Program-made: the position numbers and the translations under genes
Assembly (NCBI GenBank): GCA_005765155.1
Contig: VCCP01000004.1
Coordinates: 2,480,001 to 2,544,000 of the forward strand
Source of the DNA: Zelopaecilomyces penicillatus
Taxonomy: Eukaryota > Ascomycota > Sordariomycetes > Hypocreales > Pseudodiploosporaceae
Length of the DNA stretch: 64,000 nt
Direction of reading: 5' to 3'
The notes under the pieces: model-generated
The model's input: the letters and a program-made list of their open reading frames with translations, nothing else
What the model was told of the DNA's origin: nothing
Database searches by the model: none
In this document: positions 44,668 through 55,679 of the stretch, piece by piece
Layout of the letters: the number at the start of each line of letters is the position of its first letter
Numbering within the stretch: position 1 is the first letter of the stretch

Positions 44668-45462
44668 TCATTTCTTCATGTTGCTGGGCAGCCAACCCTT
44701 GACCTGCAGCCTCTTTGCCTTGCGCTCCATTTTCGGCGCGCCCCCGAAATTCAGAAGCCAGTGTGAGAGGCCCTTGCCTGCCATTGTTTGTGGCACCGAT
44801 TGTCTCAGCGTTGTTGCCATCAGCGATCGATCCTTTTCATGCGCCGCTGCTGGCCACGAATTATGTAGAGGCGAGCCAGACATGGCGAAGCGGTGGTGAT
44901 ACTCGGGCGCTGGGAAGATTTCAAGCTTAAATTGTTTCTGTAGTTTTTTCGGTTCTGGGTTGCTGCGTAGCTGTTCACGCGGAAGTGCATCGTCTCCGTC
45001 CGCGGAGACACCTTTGCTTGTCTCTAGTCCCTCGACAGATGGTGCTGCACTGCTCAAGCTGTCTGGTTCGGCCAGGTCTGCGAGATAGATATCGTCTGTC
45101 GTGGTTCGTGATGGCTCGGTGACGCTATATGTCAGCGGGCTGCTGGCAACCAGCTTCTGCGCCGTCATGTTCTCTTTCGTTACTGAAATGAAGTTGGAGT
45201 AGAATCCCTATAATTATTACATCGCGGTCCCGTCAGATTTGCCTCTTGTTCCCCGCGCAGAAACGCTGCATTGGGCAGACTGAGGGCAAAAACCTACTGG
45301 TGACATCTTGAAAACCTCAACTGGGCCATGCTGCTCCAGCACCTGCAGCACCGAGCGCCGCTCAGCAAAAGTAACTGGTGTTGGGGAAACGAGTACGCGG
45401 ATCGACCGCGCACGTAGCGCGCGATCTCTGATCTGGCGAGCTCCATTTCCAGCGGATGCCAT
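44668..45462 (-). CDS. uncharacterised RRM-like protein, 234 aa
   Basis: Exons 45462-45298 and 45207-44668 are joined in phase across a 90-bp intron (donor GTAGGT, acceptor TATAG). The join gives a beta-alpha-beta-beta-alpha-beta pattern: IRVLVSPTP, then ERRSVLQVLEQHGPVEVFKM, then SNFISVTKE, MTAQKLVASSP and LTYSV. This resembles a divergent RNA recognition motif at residues about 18-83, without obvious aromatic RNP1/RNP2 residues. An acidic, Ser-rich linker follows. The C-terminal 85 residues (FKLEIFPAPEYHHRFAMSGSPL...LSHWLLNFG...) look well ordered and strongly conserved in style, but I cannot name them. It shares a 443-bp divergent promoter with MED1. Function unknown; RNA binding or a mitochondrial role are hypotheses. 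Confidence 0.65.
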
Positions 45463-45905
45463 TTTGGGGGACAGAGTTTCCTGGCTTTCTGTATCGCGAG
45501 GCTGCTTAGAAGCTAAAGCCGGGCGCTGTCAATGGATTGCTCGGTGTCGATTCTCTGGTTTGCCTTGTCGCGGCGCGCAAAGACCCAGCCAGTCACATCT
45601 CAGCGGGGCCCTTCAAGGCCAGAGCTCTAAGGACGAGGCTGCAGGTGCCACCAGGTTACTTGGAACTCAACGCCTTCAGCTCTTTTGCTTTGCGATACCA
45701 AACAGCACCTGCTTCGCAGCCACACAACCCGACCCACGCCGCTCAATGAGATCCAAAGAAGCCGACTGATGTATTTGCACCGGCTAGCTATCCACTGCCG
45801 GCGTCGTCGCCCCTCCCAACCGGCCTGACACCATCACCCACCGCCAGCTACTGAGCACCACAACCTCCCTCCTCCTCGGTCTGCACTTCGCCCATATCGC
45901 CCACA
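45463..45905. promoter_or_regulatory. 443-bp bidirectional promoter region
   Basis: A GC-rich, CT/AG-balanced spacer between the ATGs of the RRM-like gene (-) and MED1 (+), with no TATA box seen. It must carry both promoters and both leaders. The C-rich tract just before 45905 is the probable MED1 leader. Confidence 0.5.
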
Positions 45906-48085
45906 ATGGCGACCCCAACGCCAATGAAGCATGCTTCCTCGCAGCAGGGTCGCACGCCTTCACAGCAAGGCCCTACACCCTCACAAATGACCGGAGCTAC
46001 GCCTCCCACGTCCACGCCTTTCTCTAATCCCGCGCAGGCCTCGTTTTCGCCTCTAGGTCAGCGGTCGTCTCCGCAGCAAGTGAAGAAGTCGCCCGCCACA
46101 TCCAACTTGATGGGCCAGTCGTCCATTGGCGCCCTTAACTTCGATAGCCCGTCAACAGCTGCTGCCATGGGGGCGCTGGGCATCGGCGGTGGGTTTGAAA
46201 TGAACCTCGATAATGTCGGTGGCTTGGATACCCTCGGCGTCGCCTTTGCCAGCGAAGATGACAAGATCAAGCGACTGGAGAGCATTCTCAAACTTCTTAA
46301 TGTTAGTTTTCATCTGCAGAGAGAGGCAAGATAAGGAAGCTTGGGGATTTTTATTAACTGAGATAATGGTAATAGAAGAAGGGACTCGTCAGCGAAGCTG
46401 GTCTGGCGCGACTTGCACAGCGCCTCGGTCTCGAACTTCTCTCCGAAGAGCATGCGAGCCCCGGCGGTCGCAAAACAAAGACTTTGGCTATTGCTGGTTC
46501 AGCAATCTCATTGGACATTGTACTGGACAACAACATTGTACAAACTGTCTCCCTGGCATACCACGGCTCAGCTCCATCAGTGCTAAGCCACATCGATGCC
46601 GCAAGCCAGATCCTTCTCCAAGATCTCCAGCTCGGCCCCAATCAGAGCCCCCTGACGAAATCTTTAGACCAGTTTGCTTCCAACTTTGAGCGGTTGGCCA
46701 ACCTAGATAAACTGAGCATTGTTCCCGGTTTGGACTGTTTCGAGGCACTGGCGGGAATATACGTCAGTCTGGAACGACTATACAACTGGGATATCTTGAA
46801 ACTGCGCGGAGACCCCCATCTTGTTGGGAAATCAGATCAATTCTTATCATCAGCTGCCATGTGTACTAGGCACGGTCGTCCCGTCATGCATGGCAGGGGA
46901 AAGGTTGGTCTGGCTCTCGAATATTGGAGGGCGTTGCGTTTGGTTCCGCCATCTAAGGACAGGGTTGATGGGCTCTCAGACAAGCACGAGAAAGTATGGT
47001 CGCTCCAGCTGGGATGTGCCTCTATTGATGGTATTGGTCTCCCTCCAGTCAGGTTATCAGACGATTGGATTTCCAAGGAAATCGTTAAGCTAGAACCGAT
47101 CATGGATCCAACAAAGGTGTTGCTTGATTGGCAGGAGCCTGATAACATCTCGCTGCCGCCCTCTGAAGACAACAAGGATGCTAGCATGGATATGCTGCAA
47201 CTGAATCTTTCGACAACTAGGGTTCCCCGGGTCATGTTTACCGTGACCTTTGATCCACCTGTCATTCTCCCACAGAACGACTGGATCCGGTTGTATAACT
47301 ACGCCAACGCCACGCCACCGAACCCCAATGCATCCCACGAGTTTAGCCATCGCCCTCCCCCGCCTCCTCCAACCTTTGATGCCTTGTTCTTCCCGATTCC
47401 CCCGGGCACTAGGATCGACCCGAGTGAGTCTAGAACCATTACTCGTATGCGTGACGTGCGTGTGTTTGCTGAGGACCGAAAACCCACCATCAACACACAC
47501 AAGAACACCCTCTTCATATACAAGCCCATTTACTCTCAGGAAGTTACCGACATGTCTTTCTCTCACCCCCGGCAGCTGATTGACATGCTGCCCCTTTTGC
47601 GGCAGTTTGCGTTCCTATCCACACTGCTCAGCAACAGCTTTGGGCCTAAAACCAAGGAGGGACCTCCTCCTCCTCCTTCAGCTTCTCCTTCTTCACCCCC
47701 AGCGAATAACACCACTGCCACTTCCAAAGACCAGCTGGCAGATTTCATGGGTTTAAGCAAGCCGATGGAAATGGGCCAAGAAACCGCCACCTCTGTGGCG
47801 GACATGAACATGGATGTCATTCTATGGGTACATCCCCTACCCCAGATCCAGATTGTGTTTCCGCTCGGCGACTCGACGGCATACATTATGTTCCGTATCA
47901 TTGAGGGTGGCTTTGTGGAGATTGTAAACGAAAACGTCCTCGGCGAAAAGGGCCTTGGCGCAGCTGGCAAGGGCAAGGGCAAGGGCAAAGAGAAGCTGCT
48001 TACAAGAGAAGGCCTGGCTAGAGCGCTTGAACATCTGGAAGACATGTGTAAATGGGCTGAGTGGATCCGTACACGTCTGTCATGA
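45906..48085 (+). CDS. med1: Mediator complex subunit 1 (MED1), 701 aa
   Basis: MED1 is a subunit of the Mediator middle module, linking transcription factors to RNA polymerase II in the nucleus. Exons 45906-46301 and 46376-48085 are joined in phase across a 74-bp intron (donor GTTAGT, branch TTAAC, acceptor AATAG). Residues 1-70 are a Gln/Ser/Thr/Pro-rich disordered segment. The Med1 domain begins at about 115 with DDKIKRLESILKLLN, then KKGLVSEAGLARLAQRLGLE, ISLDIVLDNN, NLDKLSIVPGLDCFEALAGIY and HGRPVMHGRGKVGLALEYW, and continues to about 560. A poly-Pro segment lies near 470 and a Lys-Gly repeat (KGKGKGKEK) near the C-terminus, before a helix ending CKWAEWIRTRL. The length suits filamentous ascomycetes. 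Confidence 0.9.
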
Positions 48086-48476
48086 CGAGAGGTTCAGTGA
48101 TGAGAGGGAGAAGGAACAGATGTAGAAGCGTAGAGAGTATGGGATGTTACAAGCGAGCAAAAAAATACAACATGATACCCTCAATTCATTCCTTACCGTG
48201 CAGGGTCTGTGTGAGGGGGGGCGCTATCGTGAATTGCGACAGTTGGTTATAATAAGCGAAGCTAGATGCCCGTCACAGCGAATCACTCAGCAAGGGCTAC
48301 ACCCTTTGGGCCTAATTGCCATTTTGAAGCCTACACAAGAGCAAATATGGATTTCTCTTCATTTATCTGGAGTATATAACACGACATACACACACACATA
48401 TATATATAGTTATATGAGGTATGTATGTGCACCACGTTCCCGTATCTATTCTCTACGTCCACGTCTCACAAACATC
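48086..48476. other. intergenic region after MED1
   Basis: It contains the MED1 3' UTR and a CA/TA dinucleotide stretch at 48389-48409. No gene is seen. Confidence 0.5.
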
Positions 48477-49383
48477 ATGGCACCACATACGCACACCCAT
48501 CCTTGTTCTCCCTCTTCATCAACCCCCTCCTCATACAGCCAACCGTCATACAGACATCGAGTAGCAAGAGCTGTGTCGACAAAACTGCACTCTGCGCTCA
48601 AGATTTCGTTTAAAGGAGAGCCTGCAGTCATAGAAAGTCAGGAGTTGTGTGTTGATGCGAGTCCTGGTCTCGGTGTGTCTGATTTTTTTACCGTTATTTT
48701 TGCCTTTTCAGTTACCTGTGCGGGTGTCTTGCTCTTTGCTTTTACCGTTACCGTTACCGGATAGGCCGTTGCCTGATCTTCCTAAACGGCAGCAGCAGCC
48801 AGCCATCATCATCAACAGCGAAGCAAAACGCCCTAGACGAAAAACACGACGCACAAACAAACAGATCCTAGTGGCAACCAAAACTCCCTATGCTGCTGAT
48901 CTTCCCGTGGGCAATGTCCCTCGTCCAGACTCAACCACGCTTCCCACGAATCTCCTCCTTCTTCACGCGCACCTCCTAAACCCCGTTCCCGTTCCCATTT
49001 CTACTCCGACCTCGACTCCAACTCCAACTTTGACATGCCACCCTCCATCCCCCAAAACCCCATTTCCCCTTTCGCCCGCCCCAACCGCACTAACCCTCGA
49101 CAAAACCAAGTTTCACGCCCTCCTCCATCATCACAAGCAAGGCCGTCTACAGTACTGGCTTACCGTCGAAGCTGTCCTTCGCGGTATACCCGGCAGCGAG
49201 CATGTACCTCAAGGACATTGGGCCAAATTGATGCGACTCGCAAGAGCTGTAGATCCCAATACGAACCGCGTGGATGTCGAGACAAGTACTGGGACGAAGC
49301 CTACTGGTTTACATTTACTCACAGGCTGGTGTACGGCGAATGAGGGATTAGAAGAGACCACAAAAGAGCAAGAGGCGGTATAA
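48477..49383 (+). CDS. possible spliced gene, uncharacterised product
   Basis: A tentative call. The ATG at 48477 opens a frame reading MAPHTHTHPCSPSSSTPSS, then RHRVARAVSTKLHSALKISFKGEP, which runs to 48764. A second frame open to 49383 encodes LPDLPKRQQQPAIIINSEAKR, a Pro/Thr-rich stretch and a compact C-terminus with FHALLHHHKQGRLQYWLTVEAVLRGIPG and LMRLARAVDPN. An intron from donor GTGTGT at 48647 to acceptor GATAG at 48764 joins the two in phase; a stronger pyrimidine tract ends at CAG 48711 but needs a poor donor. Which junction is used is unresolved. Product about 260 aa, basic in the first half, family unknown. Confidence 0.4.
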
Positions 49384-49725
49384 CTCATTTTGAAATATCT
49401 ATAAGAACATATCTCAGCATTACGAATAACGCTATTCAAGTCGACATTGCAGCTTCACAGCTTGTCTAAACACGCTCACACTTTATACATGACAAAAAAT
49501 GCACATTTTTGGTGGTTTGTCTGCTATAAACAAGCGACTGTATATATGTGATAATTACTCAACCATTAATATAATTGCACTTTTGCCCAGCCTCTGTTGT
49601 TATCAAAATGTCCCAATTCTATGAAATAAAGCAACGCTATGTATTCATTTTTGTGTCCTCTATACACACACAGGTACCGACATGACAGCCGATGTTGACG
49701 ATGATGTACATCTGCCTGGCCCAAT
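49384..49725. other. short intergenic region between convergent genes
   Basis: AT-rich 3' flank shared by the tentative gene at 48477 and the GH16 gene. No feature is seen. Confidence 0.5.
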
Positions 49726-51137
49726 CTATGCTCGAAGGGCCCTCGCTTTCTTGGTCACCTCCTTGAAGTATCGGATATCCTGGACCTTGAAGTAGCTTTC
49801 CTTGAAGTCGCCAGGGTACTTGGAGACGTAGTCAATGCAGGTCTTTTGTTTGGTCACAGCAGCACAGCTCTGCTTCCAAAAGACATCTGTTCCAGCGGGG
49901 TTTCCGCAAAAGGTAATGTTGATGATTAGCTTCTGGCTGCCAAAGTGGCGGTCGATGTTGCATGACTTGTTCTTAAGGAAAACGGATGGGGTGCCCCAGG
50001 TGGCAGTGTCGGGCTGACTGGAACCAATGTTGGCTGGCTCCTTGCCTCGAGTCCAGGAATACAGCTTGATATAATCGAGTGTCCACTCTACGGCGTCTAT
50101 AAAAAGAAGAAATTTTAATTAGTAAATCATCCAACAATGCCAACAAGGCCAGCATGTCATAATGAAAACTTACAGGTACCGCCGCTTGGGTTCCCCCACA
50201 CAGCGTTGCGCTCAGCTGCCGTGCAGCCTTGGTTTAGATACTGAGATGGTGGGCTTTGGAATGTGTTGTCGCAGTTCTTGGTCAGAACTGAGGAACTTTG
50301 GCCGACTCCATCAAGCAAGCACTGGCCATACTTGGCGGAGCTGCCTGTATGGAGAGCCGGCTGGTTGAAGTCCACGTTGTTCCAACCCTCGTACATGTCA
50401 ACCTCGCCGCCATTAGGCCAATCCGCGCCGAGCATCCAGCTATAAAGAGGCACATGATTAATACAGATGCTATACATCAAAGAAGAAAGGTAGTTAAAGG
50501 GAACCGGGCACTTACAATGCTGGCCAGGTGCCGCATCTTTTTGCAGGCAGGTGAGTGAATCTAGCGATAAAGAGGCCGCGCTTGTACTGGGTTTTGGACT
50601 CAAGCCTGACACTCTTGCGGCCAGCGTTGTTGGCGCCGGGGAGAACCGTCTTGGTATCTACGCCCAGATAGACCTGCTTATCCTGGATCTTGACGAGGCC
50701 CTGGGAAGTGGCACTCTGCCTGTTCTGATACCAGACATGACCGTTGTTGGGGTCGGCTTTCTTTACGTTTGAACATTAATTAGCAATGGTTCAATCATCA
50801 AATACACTCTAGGTAATTACATGAAGCTAAAAAACCGGGGCAGGTCGATCAGGTACCAGGGGGTGGTTGGAAGCGCTAAAAATAGCAAAAGCAAGTGGGA
50901 AACAAAAGTAAAGAGAAACAAAATCCAAGCCAGGGGGCGAAGGGGGGGGATTGAACGATGGGAGTCCAACAACCAGCAGAAATAGGCATCAAGCCCAGCC
51001 ATACGTACATCGAAGAAGTTGAACTTGTCGAAGAAATTAGTCGAGTCGTAAGTCTCTGACAGGGCGAATTTGGCAGCAACGGCATTGCCAGACAAGGCCA
51101 AGACAGCCGTGCCGAGGTTGACCAGTGAGGGTAGCAT
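49726..51137 (-). CDS. secreted GH16 endo-beta-1,3(4)-glucanase-like enzyme, 336 aa
   Basis: A glycoside hydrolase family 16 protein, expected to hydrolyse or remodel beta-1,3(4)-glucan outside the cell. Exons 51137-51009, 50760-50516, 50439-50174 and 50096-49726 are joined in phase (introns of 248, 76 and 77 bp). Residues 1-22 are a signal peptide. The jelly-roll domain includes SVRLESKTQYKRGLFIARF, CGTWPAFWMLGADWPNGG and the catalytic motif EVDMYE, with nucleophile Glu137, Asp139 and acid/base Glu142 all present. TYAVEWTLDYIKLYSW follows. The C-terminal 100 residues add a Cys-containing extension (NITFCGNPAG, CIDYVSKYP) common in fungal mixed-linkage glucanases. No GPI signal or carbohydrate-binding module is seen. 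Confidence 0.9.
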
Positions 51138-52435
51138 ATTCGGTTATGAGAAGATCGTCGCGGTTGACGTGCAGGTAGGTGATTTGGTGTGATCTCCTGG
51201 GTGTCGATCCCTTTCTGCTTCCTTGCCCGGGGAATTGAATAGAGCGAGTGACGAGAATGAATGACCCTTGGTAAACGAGTGACGGTGACCTCTGGAGCTC
51301 GTGTTGCTAAGAGGAGTATTGATGGCGTCTGGCCAAAATGGACGATGGGGGGAAGGGAGAGAGATATAGAAAAGGAAGAAGAAGAATACGACGGCGGAAA
51401 AGCTGGGCAAGGGCATCTCGAAGCGGCTCTGCATCGAGGACCACCCCATTGCTACACGAGGCAGTCAGCGCTCGCAGGGCGTCTAGACTTGCTTAACCGG
51501 GGACCGCGTGCGGCGTGGGCCTTAATTCACCACCCGTTCATAATTCAGGGTTAGGAACTTGGGCCGCGGTAGGTTGGCCGGCCCACTTCCCTGTCTCGCT
51601 TTTGCTCAGATCCCGGGGGACGACTCGATAGTGTTGCAACGGTACGGAGCAGCCTTCTGGGAGTCTAGGAGTCTAGCCTCGCGGCTCTGTTCGGGATGAT
51701 CCAGTCGGGTTGGGGGGACGAGCAGGGGGGATAGCGACCGGGGGGAGGACGAGGTAGCGGCGATTGCCAGACAGGGAAGAAAAGGAAAAGAAGGGAAAGG
51801 GGGGGCGACGACGACGACGCCCTTGGAGGATGGGCCATTCCTTGCAAAGTGGAAATCACGGGCATGTTTCCCAAAGGGAAAAAAGTGTGGGTGGTGGAGA
51901 TGCGAAGTCTGTTGGTGCTGTTGTAGTCGGCAGCACTGCCTGTAGCTTTGGTGTACTACGTAGTAAGTGTCTGCATTCACGGGCCGCCTGACACACTCAG
52001 TCTACCTAATTAAATCATGCCACCCATATTCAGCTGTCCAATATCAAACCCAATAATTATCACCAGCAATGTGCTTTGGAGCGCTTTGTGCACTGACAGT
52101 ATAAAATTGAACGACGATGCACCTCAGCAACCTATTTGCCGTGGCGCGCTCTAGAAAGAGAGCTATTGGCCACGAGAGCAGCAACAAATATCATAGGTCT
52201 TCCAGATTCGGCTCCTCGCCACGTTGAGTCCATCCCCCTTTGGATAGACGAGTTTCAGTGTGGCTGCAGCCCAACCAGCCAGTTGCTGCACATGTCGGTC
52301 ACTGTTCAGCCAAGCCCAACATCAACCAGAACGCTCTCAACTAACTAACTGACTGGCTGGATGCAGGCAACAGGGTGCAAAATAACATAGCTGGGACCAC
52401 CCCAAGGGACTTTAACTGATAAATTTACTGATATA

Positions 52436-52547
52436 TAGAAATCTCTGTAAATTTCTAGAGATCTCTGGCAATATGCAGAAATCGCTAGAAATCGCTAGCA
52501 ATACCCTGAATCTCTAGCAGTATCTATAAAAATATATAGAAATCTCA
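52436..52547 (+). repeat. degenerate short repeat array, core AGAAATC(T/G)CTAG
   Basis: Within 112 bp the words AGAAATCTCTG, AGAGATCTCTG, AGAAATCGCTAG (twice, back to back), TGAATCTCTAG and AGAAATCTCAG recur, separated by AT-rich spacers such as GCAATA and GCAGTATCTA. The spacing is irregular, so this is a decayed tandem array or an AT-rich insertion rather than a microsatellite. No open frame crosses it. Confidence 0.65.
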
Positions 52548-52859
52548 GTAAAGTAAATAGGTAATTACCTACCTAGCACCAGGTATCTTGGATATTCAGG
52601 CACTGTTGTATCGGCGGTGTTTTTTGGCACCCTGTTGGCAGGCTGGATCAGGTCCTGTGAGCCGCTAAGAATGCAGGGACTGTTTCTTCTGGGCACAGCC
52701 ACCAGACGCCTAGAAGCGACAATAATAGCTTCATCAATCACTAGCAGTAGTCTTTGGGTTTACCGTCTTCAAAACAACTGCATGTGCATGTTTACCGGCT
52801 ATATCCACAGACGAGGGATAGTTGTTTTGATAGACCATGCATTAGCGAATCACTTCACT

Positions 52860-52878
52860 CCCCCCCCCCCCCCCCCCC
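52860..52878 (+). repeat. homopolymer run of 19 C
   Basis: Nineteen consecutive C on the + strand. The exact length is prone to sequencing and assembly error. On the - strand it is a G-run able in principle to form quadruplex structures. Confidence 0.75.
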
Positions 52879-53871
52879 TGCGACTTTGTGGGAAGCGATG
52901 CTCGTATTCACAGCAGGTGCGCGGCCATGCAGTCTGGAGGTACTAATGACCAGCATGCAATATATCTCCATGCGTCCGGGACCTTGCCAACATCAGCAGC
53001 CTCAGCATAGTTGGCACTTTAATCCAAATCTCATCTATTCCAACGAGGGCAGATGAGAGATATTCCCCAATACCATACAGAGCGCACACACATGAATTCC
53101 TACCACAAGAACACTGATAGGCGCCCGCCAAGGGTTGCCGATCCGCCTCCCGGCTTGTCACTCCTGCATCAATAGCCTACCTAAACCAACTCGCCGCATT
53201 CGCTAGGGTCATTGTTCAGGAAAAACAAATAGTTTTGATGTTTTTTTTTGTTAGCGCAAGTCTGGCCAAATCTAGACTGTGGCGGCGCCGTGGCGTGGCC
53301 CGAACAAGTAAATGGTAGAAACGATATGTGACCAACGGAAGAGGGGACGGAAAATATGCCCCGACGTCCTTCTCGGCCGAAACTTGTCCTATCTGCGGCA
53401 TGGCTTTCACAACTTCAATCCCAAACTGATCATCCTATCAAACAAAACAGCACTGTGGGCTGGTGAGGATGAAGTTTAATGAGTTATGAGACTTGGATTT
53501 AAATGGTTAAAATATCGTCTGTAGTCGGCTCTTCACTAAAAGAAGCTGGTAACAGGTTAGGGTGATGTAACCACCAGGCAATGTTCCTCCAACATCTTAT
53601 TCTGCTCCGTCATATTCCAATCATATACCCTGATGTAACACAACTACTATTAGATTATCCAGCGCTCAGTCAGCTCCAACACCATGTCACTGTTTTTGTC
53701 TCCATATTCAAAATGTCCTATATAGAACTCGTGTTTTTATATCATCATCACACTCTAATGACATTAACCCACAGCAGATGATAATAAACCTAGGACTACC
53801 ATCCAAACATAGAAATAGATATGAATACAATCCGTACATACATAATATATATATACTACACAAAGCCTCGC

Positions 53872-54633
53872 TCAGCCTTGAGCTTCAAAAAACGGACGCA
53901 GCGCCGACGCAGCAGCCTGCTCAGGCTTCCCATCCACCTTAACCCTCATTACCTGTATCCACGCTCCATTCATTGTCTGTACAAAACAACACCCCTTTGC
54001 CTCATCAAGCCTCATAACCACGACGCCACCATGACGCTTTTCCTCGCCGGTAATGCCGCCCGGGCCGTCAAGAAATTGCACCCTCCCCTGACCTCCGCTC
54101 ACGACATCAGGCACAACAACAACATTGACATCCTGAAATATGATGCGCTTTGGTAGCACCAACTCACCCTTTTTGTTACTGCTGTTCCCTTTCACAGGAA
54201 CTGCCCACGTCCAGACCGTTGAAAACACGCGCATCCGTCGCTGAAAATCCTCTACCGTCCACTCCGACCAGCGAATCTGCGAATCCGCCTTGCCGACCTT
54301 GGGAGCGTGCGTCAGCTCCTCCTGCGAGACCCTGCTGCTCATCCAACCGGCATCTTTATGAGGCGGTACGTGCAACCCATCACGCAGTCCCTGCACAAGC
54401 ATCTCCGCACCAGCCGCCCCCAGCGCCGTCGTCAGCTGCTGAATAGAGGCAGTCGATGGAATGGGCAGACCCGGCGCTGGTGTCTGGGCTAGAACCGCAC
54501 CGTGATCAAACGCCTTATCGTCGAGCGTTTGAAGCGATATGCCAACATGTGTGTCGCCACGTAGCATGGCGTGATGTATCGGCGCAGGCCCGCGTAAACT
54601 GTTGTTCCAATTTTCACGTTAGATTCAATGTCC

Positions 54634-54673
<40 letters not shown>

Positions 54674-55378
54674 TCCCCATGCATACCAACAGAGGAAGCC
54701 TCTTTATCTTTACTCTCAACTTACTCTGGTAATAGAGACGGGTGCACATTCAAACCCCCATACTTTGCTCCCTGCAATATCCGTCGGGGAACAAAAAGCC
54801 CAAAAGAAACAACCACAATCAAGTTGATTCCATCAGGAAGCTGAAAAATTCACACACAAAGTCAGCGCCTTGAAACACATAGACTGCTTTCCGCCATCTC
54901 CATCTAGGATGTTCTGGGAAACTCTTACCTCCCACTCCCTGAACGTCTCTCGTTGATGGATCTTCAACCCTAACTGCTCTGCTACCGACTTGCACGGCAC
55001 TTTCCATCTCACAAAACATCAGCACACAATTTAAAATTTACCTTCTTTTGCAGCTAACATAAATAACAATGAATAAATATGAAAAAAAATCTTACCTTCA
55101 CGAATTTGCTTGAACCCCCGTCCAGTGCGTTTGGCCGGCAGGACCATCACATCCAGTGACTCCACCAGCCGCCTGTTCTTCCTGTGCTCCTCGTGCAAGG
55201 CATGCAGCGACGCGCAACTAAACGCATCAGAGCCACAAAAGAAGATTCGCAACGGATCTGATGATATCTTTTTCTTCTTCTTTGCGTCAATGCCAAAACC
55301 AGTGGAAAGCAAGCGTCGTCGTGACGCTGCGTAACTAAGCCCGACGACTGAGGCTGGCCGAGCAAATGGACGCAGCAT
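53872..55378 (-). CDS. fmt1: mitochondrial methionyl-tRNA formyltransferase, 398 aa
   Basis: It formylates initiator Met-tRNA with 10-formyl-tetrahydrofolate for mitochondrial translation. Exons 55378-55096, 54999-54929, 54840-54725 and 54598-53872 are joined in phase (introns of 96, 88 and 126 bp). The first 30 residues are basic and hydroxylated (MLRPFARPASVVGLSYAASR), a mitochondrial presequence. The Rossmann-like formyltransferase core follows with LRIFFCGSDAFSC, then VVVSFGLFVPRRIL and the catalytic segment GGLNVHPSLLPDLRGPAPIHHA (Asn149, His151), and Asp188 in FDHGAVLAQTP. The C-terminal OB-like domain is present but divergent. The third intron contains a long CTTT microsatellite. Residue positions follow from the assembled model. 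Confidence 0.92.
54634..54672 (+). repeat. (CTTT)n microsatellite inside fmt1 intron 3
   Basis: Nearly ten perfect CTTT units on the + strand (GAAA on the coding strand), lying wholly inside the third intron of the formyltransferase gene (54724-54599). Its length is likely to vary between strains without touching the protein. Confidence 0.9.
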
Positions 55379-55679
55379 TTTGTTGCCGGCATTTCCTTTC
55401 CCCGTGGGAAAAGGTATGTTTTTTGTATAGAGATTGCGCAGGACAGCGATGCGCCTGTTATCATTCCATTCTGTACATGGGCGGATCAGTTCGTTTGGTC
55501 TTTGTCGTTTGCTGGCATAGGGATCAAGTCATTTCGCGTTTGGTGCAATTATGCTTACATGCATGTAATCCAACCGGTGGTAAAGAGATGAACAGAATCT
55601 ATTTCTCAATCAACAATTTAATAAAAATATTTCCAAGACACATAGAATAACAATTTCTATATATCACTAGTCTAGTCAT
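55379..55679. other. intergenic region between two - strand genes
   Basis: About 300 bp containing the fmt1 promoter and the 3' flank of the gene at 55680; AT-rich at 55600-55640. No other feature is seen. Confidence 0.5.

Larger units (their letters stand above)
51138..53871. other. 2.7-kb intergenic region with several repeats
   Basis: It holds the promoter of the GH16 gene (-), purine/pyrimidine-rich tracts at 51360-51400 and 51770-51830, a degenerate AGAAATC(T/G)CT repeat at 52436-52547 and a run of 19 C at 52860-52878. TACCTACCTAG occurs at 52566-52576. Nothing coding is supported. Confidence 0.5.
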
